A stretch of 64,000 nucleotides of DNA from Chondrus crispus. Its lineage: Eukaryota; Rhodophyta; Florideophyceae; Gigartinales; Gigartinaceae. Numbering within the stretch: the stretch's first letter is position 1; every line of letters begins with the position of its first letter. Shown here piece by piece: positions 1 through 11,480 of this stretch. The translations under genes and the position numbers were made by a program. The stretch covers positions 50,451 through 114,450 of the forward strand of contig NW_005179192.1 in the NCBI RefSeq assembly GCF_000350225.1, read 5' to 3'. The notes below the pieces were generated by a model. It saw only the letters and a list, made by a program, of their open reading frames with translations, was not told the DNA's origin and did not search any database.

Positions 1-992
1 AATGAAGCCATTGCCTCACGTACAGTCGCAATGTCTCCATCAGAGGGAGAAGTTACAAGCGCCTGTGACACGGTAGTCATCGCTTCACATCTCTTCGGCC
101 AGCTCCACTTGTCCTTGCCCTCAAGGAGGATCTGCAACTGCTCGGAAAGGAAAGCAGACTCACTCGCATCTTGTTCTGTATCATCTTGTTCAGATTGAAC
201 AGAGCCGACTTGCTGCTCCAGAGTGTCGCTAGTAACCTGTTCGGGATGCAACTCCTCATTGGTGGTAGGTGATGGTTCGATTCTTTCGGTCAATTGTTCG
301 GGGATATTTGCCCCTTCTGAGGACAGAGAGTCGGCATCGTCTCCCGGTTGGCACTCGACAGAGTGGTTTGATGCGGAAGCTTCAGAGTTGTGTGGGGTCA
401 AGCGTTCCTGAACATCCGGCCCAGCGCGTTGTGCCGCTGGTGAAGTAAATATAGTTTGAGTGGTCGGTGTTTCCGTGAGTGAAGGTGGGCTCCCATCCGT
501 TTCCACATCTGATGTATTGTCTTCTTCCTGCAAAGATGGTGCACGTGGAGTCAGCGACGCCACCCTTGCATCCGAATTGTGGAGAGACGCGCGTAGTTTT
601 TCCCCTATGTCTGACGCCGGGCTTCCCGCGAACAGGCCGCTCCCCACGCGCTTGGGGGTCCTAGGCGGTTTCACATGGTCAACTCTGCGGCCATTATCGA
701 CGTTCTCCTTATCGCTTTCGACGTGTTCTCCAAAGTCGAGCTTTGTCGGCTTTGGCGCTGCGCGCTCGGGCTCGTTCGGGTCGGGCGTGGGCGACACGTC
801 GAGACGGATGCTCTTGAGGCGCGTGGCGAGGGCCGTGAGCTCGGATGGGTGCGGGGTGGATAGGGCACCCTCGTGGTGCTTGTACAGCGCGCGCAGCGGC
901 GTCGGCAGGGTCAGCCCCGAGAAGGTGGGCAGCGGGCGACTGGGCGTGCGGATGCTAATGTCCGGGTCCGGGGAGTACTCTTCTTTACCCAT
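1..992 (-). CDS. N-terminal part of an unidentified protein, possible TOG/CLASP-like domain (runs off the window)
   Basis: An open frame of about 330 codons starts at the ATG at 992 and runs through the left window edge without a stop. The frame is also open upstream of 992 but has no earlier ATG before an in-frame TGA near 1180. The first third is rich in Pro, Ser and Thr and contains DKENVD, a KEN-box-like motif. The middle is acidic and low in complexity. The last visible segment reads LLEGKDKWSWPKRCEAM, resembling the W-x-x-R start of a TOG/CLASP HEAT repeat; this is only a suggestion. The gene is divergent to the DPH6 gene, sharing about 760 bp. The real domain content lies outside the window, so no function is assigned. 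Confidence 0.6.
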   Translation of the reverse strand, partial: MGKEEYSPDPDISIRTPSRPLPTFSGLTLPTPLRALYKHHEGALSTPHPSELTALATRLKSIRLDVSPTPDPNEPERAAPKPTKLDFGEHVESDKENVDNGRRVDHVKPPRTPKRVGSGLFAGSPASDIGEKLRASLHNSDARVASLTPRAPSLQEEDNTSDVETDGSPPSLTETPTTQTIFTSPAAQRAGPDVQERLTPHNSEASASNHSVECQPGDDADSLSSEGANIPEQLTERIEPSPTTNEELHPEQVTSDTLEQQVGSVQSEQDDTEQDASESAFLSEQLQILLEGKDKWSWPKRCEAMTTVSQALVTSPSDGDIATVREAMAS

Positions 993-1750
993 GATGAGCG
1001 GTGGGTGCGACGGCGGCGTGGTAGCGAAGTTACGAGACAGCGAAGCTGGAGTGGATGAGTCGACGGAGTGGGCTAGAGAGTCGACCGGCACTTGTATTTC
1101 GAGGCTGGGGCGCTTGTTGGTAGGGCGAGATGGACGGGGGTTGAGATTTGAAATTTCAAACAGGTTGGGAGGGGTAGCTGTTCAAATATGTATTAATTAT
1201 TTGGTTATTTTTATGAGGCTTCGGGAGGCGGATGCATAAACGCGGGAAACAAACGTTTAATCGTTGTGTGACGCAGGTGTGACGTGTGATCGCCGTGACT
1301 TATAAGTGTCGGGAGACCGACCGAAAGGGGCGGTCCGGAGGGGATTTTGGTGAAGGGTAAAAGGGTGGTAAATAGGGTTACCTTAAAGGGAGGGGGAGGA
1401 GCGGCAGGCTATTGCCTCAGAACCGCTACAGAGAGTGAGCACGGTCAGGGGACGGGGTTGTCGGGTTGATGGTTCAGGTGATCGAATGTGTCACGGAGCG
1501 GCCAGCAGGGCTTGACCCCCCTGGCCAATGAACAAAGACCAATGACCCAACTGTCCATTCTCTAATTGATCCGCACCCTCATTTCCATTCGTCCTACCGC
1601 CATGCAGTCTACCCCCTGCGCTTTCCCCCCCGTACCGCCGTCGACCTTCCTCCTGCCACCTCCGTGATCCGCCCCTGGGCGATCCTCAACCACAACCCCA
1701 GCCCCAACCCCACTCCCCGCGTCCCCCCGTCCCCCCCCGCCGCGGCCGCG
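993..1750. other. Intergenic region between divergent genes
   Basis: This stretch separates two divergently transcribed host genes and must carry both promoters. A TATAAG sequence lies near 1300. Around 1140-1260 it is AT-rich; beyond 1560 it becomes C-rich on the plus strand. The DPH6 frame is open back to a GTG at 1664 but has no ATG there. Confidence 0.5.
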
Positions 1751-3772
1751 ATGGACGTCGTGGCGCTCGTCAGCGGCGGCAAGGACAGCTGCTACAGCAT
1801 TCTCCGCGCGCGACAGCACGGGCACCGCGTCGTGGCACTAGCGCACATCTGTCCGCCCGCGGCGGTGGCCGAGCCAGACTCGATGATGTACCAGTCTGTA
1901 GCGTCGTCCGCGGTACGCGCGCTGGCCGACGCGCTCGCCCTGCCGCTGTGCGTCGCCCGCACGTCGGCGCAAGCGCTCGCCACGGACATGGCGTACACGC
2001 CCACGCCCGGCGACGAGGTCGAGGACCTCGTGCGCCTGCTGCGTGACGTCAAGAGCGAGCACCTAGGCGTGCAGGCCGTGTGCGCAGGCGCGCTGTGGTC
2101 GGACTACCAGAGGCTTAGGGTCGAGAGCGCAGCCAGCAGGGCCGGGTTGTTGTCCATTGCCTACTTGTGGCGGAGGGAGCAGACGGCGTTGTTGGACGAG
2201 ATGATCGACGTGGGGGTGGATGCTGTGCTTGTCAAAGTCGCCGGCATCGGCTTGGGGGAGCAGCATCTGGGGATGACGTTGGCAGAGATGAAGCCACATC
2301 TTGTGAAATTGCACGAAAAGTTTGGGAGCCATGTTTGTGGAGAAGGGGGCGAGTTTGAGACATTTGTCAGGTGGATGCCGGGCATGACGAAGAGAGTGGT
2401 TTTAGAGGGCGTGAAGGTCGTCCATCATTCGAAGGATCCCGTTGCGCCCGTTTCGTACCTCGACATTGTGAAGACCCGTCTAGAGGACCCAACAAAGGAG
2501 CAGCTCTCTATAGCCGTGCCTGGGCCGATTGAAAGGCCACCTCTGTTTGCCGACCAGCCCTCCGTTGGAGAGAGAGAAGGAACAGCAAAGGCAGCAGTAA
2601 GTGCTGCCAGTTGCCACCAGGAGTGCCAATCGTCTTCTATCAACGCGGTTGAGAAAACGAGCGTCGGGATCAGCGGCGACTTCCTTCACTTTGTCGTCAA
2701 GAATCCGCTAGAAGGCCGCCAAGGCGTGACGGAATGCGCAAAGCGTCTCAAAGCTCTCCTGAAGGAGAATGACGAAACGTTGGGCTCTGTCGTGTACGTG
2801 ATCCTTCATTTGCGCTCCGTCTCAGGCGACAAGTACAAAGATGCCAACCTTGGCTACACAGACGTATTCGGTACTCCCGAGTGCGTCCCGCCCCCGTCCC
2901 GGGCCTGCGTGGGCATGTTTCCCAGCAACCACCCTACGATTCTCGAGGCGTTTGCGCGCAGGCGCAGACGTTTGCAAGGACACGATTCGTTGACACTGCA
3001 TGTGCAATCACTCTCTGAATGGGCCCCCCCGTGCATTGGTCCGTACGCACAGTTTGTCGAAGAGGACGGGGTGATACATGTGAGCGGGGTTCTACCACTT
3101 TACGCTCCATTTGCAAGCATCCCGGATAACATGTCCGTGCCGAATCAAGTGGCGGCATGTGCGCACAATTTGCGTCGCACACTGGAAGCGAGTCGGGTGA
3201 ATGTGAACCATCTGGGCCTTTTCGTGGCATACGTAGTGTCTGCCCAACAGGTCGAAGAAGTGAGGCGGAAAATGAAAGAGGTGCTTGTTCATGATCGAGC
3301 TATAGATGTTGTTTTGCCTGTATCGGGGTTGCCAAAAGGAGGTCTGGTTGAGATTCGAGCGGTCGGAAGTATGGCTGACGGTGGGTTGCGCAAACCGCAG
3401 TGTTGCGTGGACCAAGCTAGTGACTCGCAGCAACAAAATATTCAGAGAAAAAGCGTTATTTGCGAACGACTTGGATTTGTGATCACAACTGCCATGAGTC
3501 ATGGAGACACGCCCGCGGGTCATCTTAACAGCGACGGGCTGGTGAGCTGCTTCACACGTGAATCTTCATTTGGTGGGAACCCTACACCTTTTTCTTTGCA
3601 GATCTACGTATCAAAAGCCGAGGAAGAGGAGTTTGAAGAAGCGCTGGAAAGTGAACTGAGTAGCATGTATCCCACCTGTGCGGTGTGCATCATGCGATCA
3701 GCGTGGATGCCAGACGATGCCAAGATGATCAGTATTGCTGCTTTCTCGAGACAAGCAAAAGCCAATGGGTAA
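1751..3772 (+). CDS. DPH6: Diphthine--ammonia ligase (DPH6) with C-terminal Rid/YjgF-like domains
   Basis: DPH6 enzymes catalyse the ATP-dependent amidation of diphthine on elongation factor 2, the last step of diphthamide synthesis in the cytosol. The chosen ATG at 1751 gives the family's usual beginning, MDVVALVSGGKDSCYS, with the PP-loop SGGKDS at residues 8-13. The frame is open further upstream to a GTG at 1664, but that adds only a Pro-rich stretch. The ligase domain fills about residues 1-230 and includes GEGGEFETFV near residue 195. Two Rid/YjgF-like segments follow: one from LHFVVKNPLEG (about 310) and one from CIGPYAQFVEEDGVIHVSGV (about 430). The layout matches plant and fungal enzymes of about 600-750 residues; this one has 673. 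No introns or breaks are seen. Confidence 0.93.
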   Translation: MDVVALVSGGKDSCYSILRARQHGHRVVALAHICPPAAVAEPDSMMYQSVASSAVRALADALALPLCVARTSAQALATDMAYTPTPGDEVEDLVRLLRDVKSEHLGVQAVCAGALWSDYQRLRVESAASRAGLLSIAYLWRREQTALLDEMIDVGVDAVLVKVAGIGLGEQHLGMTLAEMKPHLVKLHEKFGSHVCGEGGEFETFVRWMPGMTKRVVLEGVKVVHHSKDPVAPVSYLDIVKTRLEDPTKEQLSIAVPGPIERPPLFADQPSVGEREGTAKAAVSAASCHQECQSSSINAVEKTSVGISGDFLHFVVKNPLEGRQGVTECAKRLKALLKENDETLGSVVYVILHLRSVSGDKYKDANLGYTDVFGTPECVPPPSRACVGMFPSNHPTILEAFARRRRRLQGHDSLTLHVQSLSEWAPPCIGPYAQFVEEDGVIHVSGVLPLYAPFASIPDNMSVPNQVAACAHNLRRTLEASRVNVNHLGLFVAYVVSAQQVEEVRRKMKEVLVHDRAIDVVLPVSGLPKGGLVEIRAVGSMADGGLRKPQCCVDQASDSQQQNIQRKSVICERLGFVITTAMSHGDTPAGHLNSDGLVSCFTRESSFGGNPTPFSLQIYVSKAEEEEFEEALESELSSMYPTCAVCIMRSAWMPDDAKMISIAAFSRQAKANG

Positions 3773-4034
3773 TTCACAAGCGCAAGGTTTTTGCACTGCA
3801 AACATGGCAGCAAGCGATGCGATACAGTACTGGTGATGAATTGGGATTTTTAGGCGATGCATGGACAGCTGGGACGACGGCTGAAATGTGGACAAGAAGG
3901 TTTTTGGTACTCAAAGAAGATATATGACTGCTTCGCAACGGCCTGACGAGGAGTGTTTTACAAGACGAAATAAGCCACCGACTCGGGGGCGAAATAATTA
4001 GGTCCAATTCGGTGTTGAAATAATCTACAAGTGG

Positions 4035-5207
4035 CTACTTTCTGAATTTCGTCGAAGCTCCAAAAGCGTTACCAAGAAGCCCCGAAATATTATCGGCGAG
4101 GTCAACACATTTGGCATCATACGCTCTTTGGTCGGTGTCGAAGAAGACGGCGACTGCGGCTATGTGTCCGCATATGAAGACTGGGACACCAAAGCAAACA
4201 ACGAGATTAGCATTGTGGGCTAGGTGTGCTCTTTGGAAGGCCTCTTGGTCATTTAGCGAAGGCAACCACTCTGGACGCATAGTACACATGACGCGGCCCG
4301 GCAAGTCAACGCGGGCCTTACATTGATAAGCACGGCTCTTGTCACGAAAGCGCTCGAGCTTGGTTTGTAGGTCAGGGTCGTCAGTATTACCCAGCGAAGG
4401 TATTACAGCCAGGCCCAGGCGGAGGCGGGCTGTTGGGCCGCTAAGCAAGGTGGTCGGGGTGAGGACATTGCTCTCCCCCGACACAGCTTCGACCTTACCC
4501 CGGACGGGTTGACTGGGGATGGGCTGTTGAGCCGGTATCCAAGCCTCTGAGTACTTCCAACCTCCCTTTGTGCATATCAAGGATAGGTAGGGTGCGAGGG
4601 CATCTTGCAGGGAAATGGAGCGCAAGACAATGCCGTCAACCCAGGCGTTGAGTTGGGACCTGGAGCTGAGTGCGAGCTCTGCCTCGAGCAAAGTCTTGCG
4701 GGCGTGAATGTCTCGATAAACGCGGATAGCGTAATCTAGAATCTGAGCCTTGTGTTTGATACCGGTCTTGGGCGGCGGGGTAGGCAGAATGCTAAGCAGT
4801 TCCTGAAACTTTAAATTAACCTTTGCACGACATCGCCTGGTATGCGAGTTGTGCGTGTCCTTGCTTTGTCCGTCATCCAGGACGGACGAGACGTCGGCGG
4901 CCGCGTTGCCAATGCTGAGCGACTGCGGGCTGGCGTGCTTGCGGTCATTGGTGCGGTCCGAGCCGTCGCTGTCAGCGCGCATGCTCGGGGCGCGGGTCGC
5001 CGGGAGGTTGCGCGCACTGTTCTTGCGGCTGAGCGCGGCGACGTCTGTGGGACGTTTCCGCTTCGCGGTCGGGGTCTTGCCCGGGCGCGTGCTCTTGGCG
5101 ATGGCCTTGACGGGCGGGATGGGGGCGCGTAGCGGCGACGACGACGTGACGGCGGCGGCGGAGACAGCGGCGGCGGAGACAGCGGCGGAGACGGCGGGGG
5201 CGGGCGG
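4035..5207 (-). CDS. bHLH transcription factor with C-terminal GAF-like domain (5' part lost in assembly gap)
   Basis: The minus-strand frame emerges from the assembly gap at 5207 and ends at 4035, about 390 codons. A low-complexity Ala/Ser/Thr and basic region comes first. The bHLH domain follows: HTRRCRAKVNLKFQELLSIL is the basic region plus helix 1, a Pro-rich loop follows, and KHKAQILDYAIRVYRDI is helix 2. The C-terminal half contains WKYSEAWIP, then LPGRVMCTMRPEWLP, then NLVVCFGVPVFICGHIAAV, a pattern like GAF-type sensory domains. In plant MYC-type factors the GAF-like domain precedes the bHLH; here the order is reversed. bHLH dimers typically bind E-box or G-box DNA. The start codon is in or beyond the gap. 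The bHLH call is firm; the GAF call is moderate. Confidence 0.82.
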   Translation of the reverse strand, partial: PPAPAVSAAVSAAAVSAAAVTSSSPLRAPIPPVKAIAKSTRPGKTPTAKRKRPTDVAALSRKNSARNLPATRAPSMRADSDGSDRTNDRKHASPQSLSIGNAAADVSSVLDDGQSKDTHNSHTRRCRAKVNLKFQELLSILPTPPPKTGIKHKAQILDYAIRVYRDIHARKTLLEAELALSSRSQLNAWVDGIVLRSISLQDALAPYLSLICTKGGWKYSEAWIPAQQPIPSQPVRGKVEAVSGESNVLTPTTLLSGPTARLRLGLAVIPSLGNTDDPDLQTKLERFRDKSRAYQCKARVDLPGRVMCTMRPEWLPSLNDQEAFQRAHLAHNANLVVCFGVPVFICGHIAAVAVFFDTDQRAYDAKCVDLADNISGLLGNAFGASTKFRK

Positions 5208-6166
5208 NNNNNNNNNNNNNNNNNNNNNNNNNNNNNNNNNNNNNNNNNNNNNNNNNNNNNNNNNNNNNNNNNNNNNNNNNNNNNNNNNNNNNNNNNNNNN
5301 NNNNNNNNNNNNNNNNNNNNNNNNNNNNNNNNNNNNNNNNNNNNNNNNNNNNNNNNNNNNNNNNNNNNNNNNNNNNNNNNNNNNNNNNNNNNNNNNNNNN
5401 NNNNNNNNNNNNNNNNNNNNNNNNNNNNNNNNNNNNNNNNNNNNNNNNNNNNNNNNNNNNNNNNNNNNNNNNNNNNNNNNNNNNNNNNNNNNNNNNNNNN
5501 NNNNNNNNNNNNNNNNNNNNNNNNNNNNNNNNNNNNNNNNNNNNNNNNNNNNNNNNNNNNNNNNNNNNNNNNNNNNNNNNNNNNNNNNNNNNNNNNNNNN
5601 NNNNNNNNNNNNNNNNNNNNNNNNNNNNNNNNNNNNNNNNNNNNNNNNNNNNNNNNNNNNNNNNNNNNNNNNNNNNNNNNNNNNNNNNNNNNNNNNNNNN
5701 NNNNNNNNNNNNNNNNNNNNNNNNNNNNNNNNNNNNNNNNNNNNNNNNNNNNNNNNNNNNNNNNNNNNNNNNNNNNNNNNNNNNNNNNNNNNNNNNNNNN
5801 NNNNNNNNNNNNNNNNNNNNNNNNNNNNNNNNNNNNNNNNNNNNNNNNNNNNNNNNNNNNNNNNNNNNNNNNNNNNNNNNNNNNNNNNNNNNNNNNNNNN
5901 NNNNNNNNNNNNNNNNNNNNNNNNNNNNNNNNNNNNNNNNNNNNNNNNNNNNNNNNNNNNNNNNNNNNNNNNNNNNNNNNNNNNNNNNNNNNNNNNNNNN
6001 NNNNNNNNNNNNNNNNNNNNNNNNNNNNNNNNNNNNNNNNNNNNNNNNNNNNNNNNNNNNNNNNNNNNNNNNNNNNNNNNNNNNNNNNNNNNNNNNNNNN
6101 NNNNNNNNNNNNNNNNNNNNNNNNNNNNNNNNNNNNNNNNNNNNNNNNNNNNNNNNNNNNNNNNNN
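5208..6166. other. Assembly gap (about 959 N)
   Basis: A run of N interrupts the N-terminal coding part of the bHLH gene. Flanking sequence at 5150-5207 is a GGCGGA-type repeat encoding Ala/Val/Ser, a likely reason for the assembly failure. Confidence 0.99.
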
Positions 6167-9100
6167 CCCCCTCGGTTCGACACACGTGTCAGCCCCCCGC
6201 GAATTTCCCCCCCCCCGCACGCAAGGGCGCGCGAGGTTGTCATAGCGCGAGCAGCGCAGCGCCCGGAGATCCGTAGCATGCTGCCTGGGCGGCGGCGGAA
6301 GAGCTGGAACCGAGGTACTACCCTTCGAAGGGTACAGTACCAAGGGTACTCTCTCAATAAAGTCGACCATTCAAGGGTACAGTTAAACGTCTCCCGCCTG
6401 CTCCGCATAAGCCGCACACGTGTGCTACGAAGCGCGAGGCGGCGGCGCGCGCGCGCGTAGAAAAGGACCAATTCTCCGCTTCTCGGGACGCTCGCCCGCT
6501 GCCGTGCCCCTCCCCGCTTCCTTCCCCGCTTCCTTCCCCGCTACTCGCGCCCGCGGTCGAGTCGACAAGGCAGATCCTTTTCGATCTCTCGAATCCGTCG
6601 CCTGCACATGTCCCCACCCGCCGCTTAACGTCACTCGCTTGCTCATTCAGACGGTCGCCGTGTGAGGCAGAGACGCCCAGCGAGGCCTACAGTGCCCGGC
6701 TTTCGGCGGCACGTGCCCTCCCCCCGCGGGAGGAGAAGCGTTTCGCCCCGCGCCAGGTCATCGGAGAGATTCCCTAACTTATTGATTATGGAACGCCACT
6801 CACACTTCCAACTCGTGGTGTACGGTACACTACAGTAAGCAGCGCCGTATGTCGCTTCCATGTCCACCGACCATACGCGAGAACGGGACAGCGACGCCAA
6901 CCACACCCCGGCCTTTGACTCGCACTACTTTTCTACTCACACCGTTTGTTTTGCTTTATACGTAACATTACCACACTGGTGCTCCCCCCTTATTGGTCCC
7001 GGAGAAGTAGCTATCGAATCAATGGGTGACAAAATCACCTCTAAATTGATTGCTGAAAAATCGCCTCCACCCTTATCACTACAATCACTTGTACTCGTGC
7101 CCCGTTGCGGCTACTGTACCGAACGGTCCAGTACCCAAGGGTACAGTATATCTCGCCTGCACCATTCCTTCTTTCTACGTAACAAATGATGGAATCCTGT
7201 ACGGACAGGCTCCCTTCACCTGTCCGTAGCGCGCCTGTCCCTACTCTACCACTTCAGTACAGTAACTACAGAACGTGTACTGTACCCTTGGTACTGTACA
7301 CTCATGCAAAACACTACCGAATCACAGTGCCAAGCATGGAAACGCCCCAACGTGTACACCAATCGTCCACCACAATCATCAAATTTTACTTATTTCCTTT
7401 TCTCTACCCCTGCTGATGCTCTCCAGTACAGTATATTTGATTTGATTCTACCGCTGCCGATGCCCTTTTGCTTCTACAGTATCACTGGCAATGCTCTTGC
7501 ATTCTACCGGTGGCAATGCTCTTGCATTCTACCGATAGCAATGCTCTTGCATTCTACTGGTTGCAAACCTCTTTGCTTCCACCGCTGGCAATGCTCTATA
7601 AATGTATTTGATTCTACCGGTGCCGATGCCCTCTGATTCTACTACAGTACGCTGGCAATGCTCTAACAGCATTACTGTCTACACCCTCTCATGCTTGCAA
7701 CGACAATACCGCAAAGTCAACATCATCACCTACCGCAGAGCCCTCCAACAAAACATCCCCATCAAACAACCAATGCCCTACTGTAACACGCATGATTTCA
7801 TTGTCTTATAGACCACTGCTCTTTCAACCCATCTTGCTTCCATCATCCCATTCTTTTTTTCCGTTTCTTGAAACCAACGCACATCCTCATCCTAATCCCT
7901 CATGTACAGTATACCACACCTTCACACAATCCCCAAGTCACGTAAAAATAAAAAATAAAGCTTCTGTCCCGTTCAATCGTCATACCTCACCTTAAATAAA
8001 CGACAGCACCACACCATGCATGACTCAGTAGGACCACGTGTGCGAGCACTGCTCATGCCCTCTCCCCCACCGTCTGTTGCCACAACTTCCCTATCATCCT
8101 CATCACCTCCTACTTCTCCAAACCTCACTCTCCATTCGAAAAACTCCTCGAATCACTACAACAACCAATTCCAACCATCCAACATTTCTCTCTTCATCAA
8201 CACAACTTGTCCCAGAGTCCAACTCGATGTGCTGTAAAGAATTACCTACCTGCACACAACTCTATCCCTCCTCAACGCAAATTGAAACCCCACACCCTAC
8301 CTCGTCCTGTCCTGTCCGACAAAAACCTCCGAACCTTTCTTCCACTACATTTCGCCAAACCTCAAACGTCTTTGCCACAGCTAAAAGTCCTTTCCTTCAT
8401 GTCACATGCACCCTCGTTTTCAGACAATCACTAATGCACTCAATCGCAGGAATAGCATCGGTTCCGTGCTGTGTCTTAGGGGACCGCAGGTGCAGGGAGA
8501 AACAAAAAAAAACGTACATCTTTTCTTTCCACTAAAAGCTAGCTATTTCACTGGACCTGCTCTAAAACTTTCGCAGGGCACCAAATGTGAATGTAAACGC
8601 TCTAGCTTTTGCGACATGAAAGGCAAATTAAATCGATTGATCATGTATGAGTCCGCTTCAAACGCCTTCTTCTGCACTTTCATTAGCTTGATATGAGTAG
8701 GAAAAGTATTCCCAGCAACATACACAACTTCTGTGTGGAAGCAGGAAAAGCACCGAGGAGGCTTGTACGTCCTTCTCGGGGCTTTTTTTTTAGGAACGCC
8801 TATCGGAGAAGCGTTTTTCGAGGGCTCTTGAAAAACTTGCTTTTTTGACCCATTCGAATACAGTTTTCTAGAGTTTATACTTTAGTGGTTTCCGGAGATT
8901 TCAATGTGTTCAAGCTGACTATCCTGATTGTTTGCAAGATTATAACGATGAATTTAGATACGGTTAAGAAACGTCGCCAAAAAAATGCTGAATGGCCCAA
9001 CATGAAGATATTGCAGACGTCGACCGCCTATACAATAGATAGAATGCTGCCGTCTTAAAGGCTGTTTGTTCAAAAAGTGCCAGGAAGGCAAAAGGAAGGG

Positions 9101-9324
9101 GGCATCTTGCGGGTACAGTCTGTAAGGTCGGTCAGCTCTCTACACCCAGTTACTGCCAATTACTGTAACAACGCAAATTAATAGACCTTTAGCGGAACCA
9201 TGAATTTGCGGCACAAAGATGAACCTTCTTATGACATGGCCTTACCTGTGTATCAATCGAGCCTATGATCATGCAATGACACAGTTCTTGCATAGAACAT
9301 TATTGATACCTAGAAAGCAATATC
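6167..9324. other. Long non-coding stretch with dispersed short motifs
   Basis: No convincing gene is seen on either strand; open frames here are short, overlapping and of low complexity. The left end (6167-6560) is GC-rich and is probably upstream of the bHLH gene. It has a short tandem array of CTTCCTTCCCCG near 6516. Between 6315 and 7300 a motif like CCAAGGGTACAGTA recurs in both orientations. From 7430 to 7670 there is a minisatellite. The part from 7800 to 8400 is C/A-rich on the plus strand; 8700-9324 is AT-rich and featureless. Confidence 0.6.
7435..7670. repeat. Degenerate minisatellite, roughly 25-30 bp unit
   Basis: Units such as GCATTCTACCGGTGGCAATG and GATTCTACCGGTGCCGATGC recur about seven to eight times, with spacing varying by a few bases and internal variation. 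No coding role is apparent. Confidence 0.8.
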
Positions 9325-9329
9325 TTTAG

Positions 9330-9723
9330 TGTAGAAATACTGAAAAATCAGGCTGGAAAATACAGTAATTGGAAAAAAACGGTGACACCGACGAACGGTG
9401 TTTTACTCATCCAGGTCTTCCGACGGACGGAAGCTTCTGACCTTGATGTGTTGTGTGTATCTGCTTTTTCGCTGGGCTCTTCATTCTTCTCGCTAGTCGA
9501 GTCAGAAGCCTACCCTTTTATACTACCTCAACCCAGTTCGCTCACATAATCCAAATTGCGAGCAACTACAATACGACCATAAAAGATCGTTATACTCTCA
9601 TACAAACAATAGTAAATCATCAATAGGAAGTGAAAGTTCTGTCCACACAGCAAATCATCATTACGGGGAAGAATACACCCGGTCCCACACCATTCGTTTC
9701 ATAGGTCAACACGCACACTCACA
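9330..9723 (-). repeat. 3' LTR of the copia element
   Basis: This LTR follows the RNase H end of pol in the minus-strand sense. A TATAAAAGG box (minus strand, near 9520) could drive transcription. The ends are TG and CA, and the 5 bp outside (9325-9329) are TTTAG, matching the bases beyond the other LTR. Confidence 0.95.
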
Positions 9724-9738
9724 CTCCCCCCACTTCAA
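9724..9738 (-). other. Polypurine tract of the copia element
   Basis: Read on the minus strand, AAGTGGGGGGAG directly precedes the 3' LTR start TGTGAGTG. This is where a plus-strand primer polypurine tract is expected. Confidence 0.8.
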
Positions 9739-11480
9739 AAGACGAGCCATTTGGAGAGCGAATAATCCCTTGTTCAACAGGATTCAAATCTACACCAGTA
9801 CGCATCAACTCGTCCAGGGACTTGCAAAACTTTGGCTTGGTTAAATCGTCTGCAATATTGTGCTCGGAGGGCACAAGTCCCACATTCGATATTTCGTTCT
9901 CGTTATACGCCTGTCGAGCTGCAGAAATGTCTATCATAAGTCGACGTTCAGATGTCGAAGAAGCTTTGGTAATCACATCGAACATCTGCTTCGAATCGGT
10001 ACGCATCTAAATTGGTATCTTCGTGCGATAAAGAGCCTCCAAATCATGCTTATGCATGTATGCGCAATCAAATCCTTCCGTAAAGGCGTACACCTCCCCG
10101 CCCAATATTGAACGAACAATACGTTTTGACTTCTTACTCGAAAATTCCAAGACGTGACAACGATTTGAAGCATCACATATAAGCACAACGAAGCCGAGAT
10201 TGGATAAGAAGTCTTCATTGCTCCCAAAAGATGTGTCTGTGTACACCCGAAGGCTTCAGGTGTCTTCATGAAGTCTGTTGTACTTCAATCCTAACGCAGG
10301 CGCAGATTTCATACGTTTTATGGCACTGTTGAGAAGTTTGATGTGCATCCAACCGACTGTTCCTCGTTCTTCTTTTGTAACTTGGGCTGCGCGATTACCT
10401 GAGCAACATATATCTGGGCGCGTGTGGGTTGCCCATGCCACCTCTGCCCGACGACTCCGGTAGAGTTCAAAATCCGCATCGTTTGGCAATATGCCTATTT
10501 TGGAAATGTAGTCACGTTGACTAATTACAAATTCTGCGGGAGAAATTGTTTTGAGTTCACAGCCGAAGAACTCAAAGTTATCCCAAACTCGTTCGCGAGA
10601 CTCAAACTTCTGTAGGGTTGCATTTGTCATTTTTTGGAAGGCTTCGTTACCAGCGAGAAGTCCGTCATCGACATGATTCCCCATACAGCCTTCAGGTTCA
10701 TCGTTCTCCTCAGTTTTCCTTTTGGACCCACCAAGTACAATGATTTACAGAGAAGGGTCTCCAGCAGTAGGAGTCATGTGCAAGTCTTGCTTGGCATGGC
10801 GATCAAAAGTGACACACCCCAATAATCACCACTGTCCCCGTTCCCGTAGAGCGGCTTGCAAAGGTCAAGTGCTTCTTCTTCTGTAATGTTGAAGAACTTT
10901 AAGTCTTTGCGTTTCGGTAAGATGTATACCTTCAGAGAAAGCTCTTCATCACTTTGAAGATAGGCCTGTTTTACGTCGTGGCTGAAAATGCGATGTCCCA
11001 TGACGGCTGTAAATGAAACAATGACTCGATGACTCGAACGGAGCGTTGTCGGAGGTTGGTTGTATTGTGTACCAAGAATTCCTTGCCCTTATCCATGTGA
11101 CCCTGAACAACGAAACGAGCTTTGGGTTTCTCGTCGTCAGTCCCAAACCCCTTTATAGTCAACACAAACCGTCCACCAAGGGTGTTAGCGCCTCGTGGTA
11201 AATCATTTTTCTTGACAACGACCCATGTGCCCCTTCTTGCAAGTCCGTCTAATTCGCTAGCTTTCGCATTCCGAAAGTAATCCGAATCACGATTAGGGTC
11301 ACTTGGCGACAATATCTTGGTTAGTAATATGTCTCCTTCTTCCCAAACACAAAACTCTTCATTTCGGATAGGTTCATCTGTAGCAAGCTTGAGGGCTCCG
11401 ACATCTCGACGGAGCGCTGCCACTAAGTCATCAAACTCCTTAGAGAAAGCAGGTCGAGGGACCTCAGAATCCTGCACAGC
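9724..11480 (-). pseudogene. Copia reverse transcriptase and RNase H, frameshifted
   Basis: Three overlapping open frames together cover the end of a copia pol. The RT start is seen as RRGTWVVVKKNDLPRGAN and VQGHMDKGKEF. The palm motif appears as NHVDDGLLAG, in place of the usual YVDD. The RNase H part ends with VPSEHNIADDLTKPKF, a typical copia C-terminus. Breaks occur near 10260 and near 10750-10970, each needing a frame change, so no full polyprotein can be made from this copy. The product would have copied the element's RNA into DNA inside virus-like particles. Confidence 0.85.

Noticed and set aside
460-1239. Plus-strand open frame of 259 codons
   Set aside because: It is antisense to a longer minus-strand frame that runs off the left edge. 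Its product is a Ser/Gly/Arg string without motifs.
4811-6471. Several long open frames across the first assembly gap
   Set aside because: Most of their length is N. Only the minus-strand frame ending at 4035 has real domain content.
8016-8696. Overlapping short plus-strand frames
   Set aside because: They are Pro/Ser/Thr-rich and mutually overlapping with no motifs, as expected for C-rich non-coding DNA.
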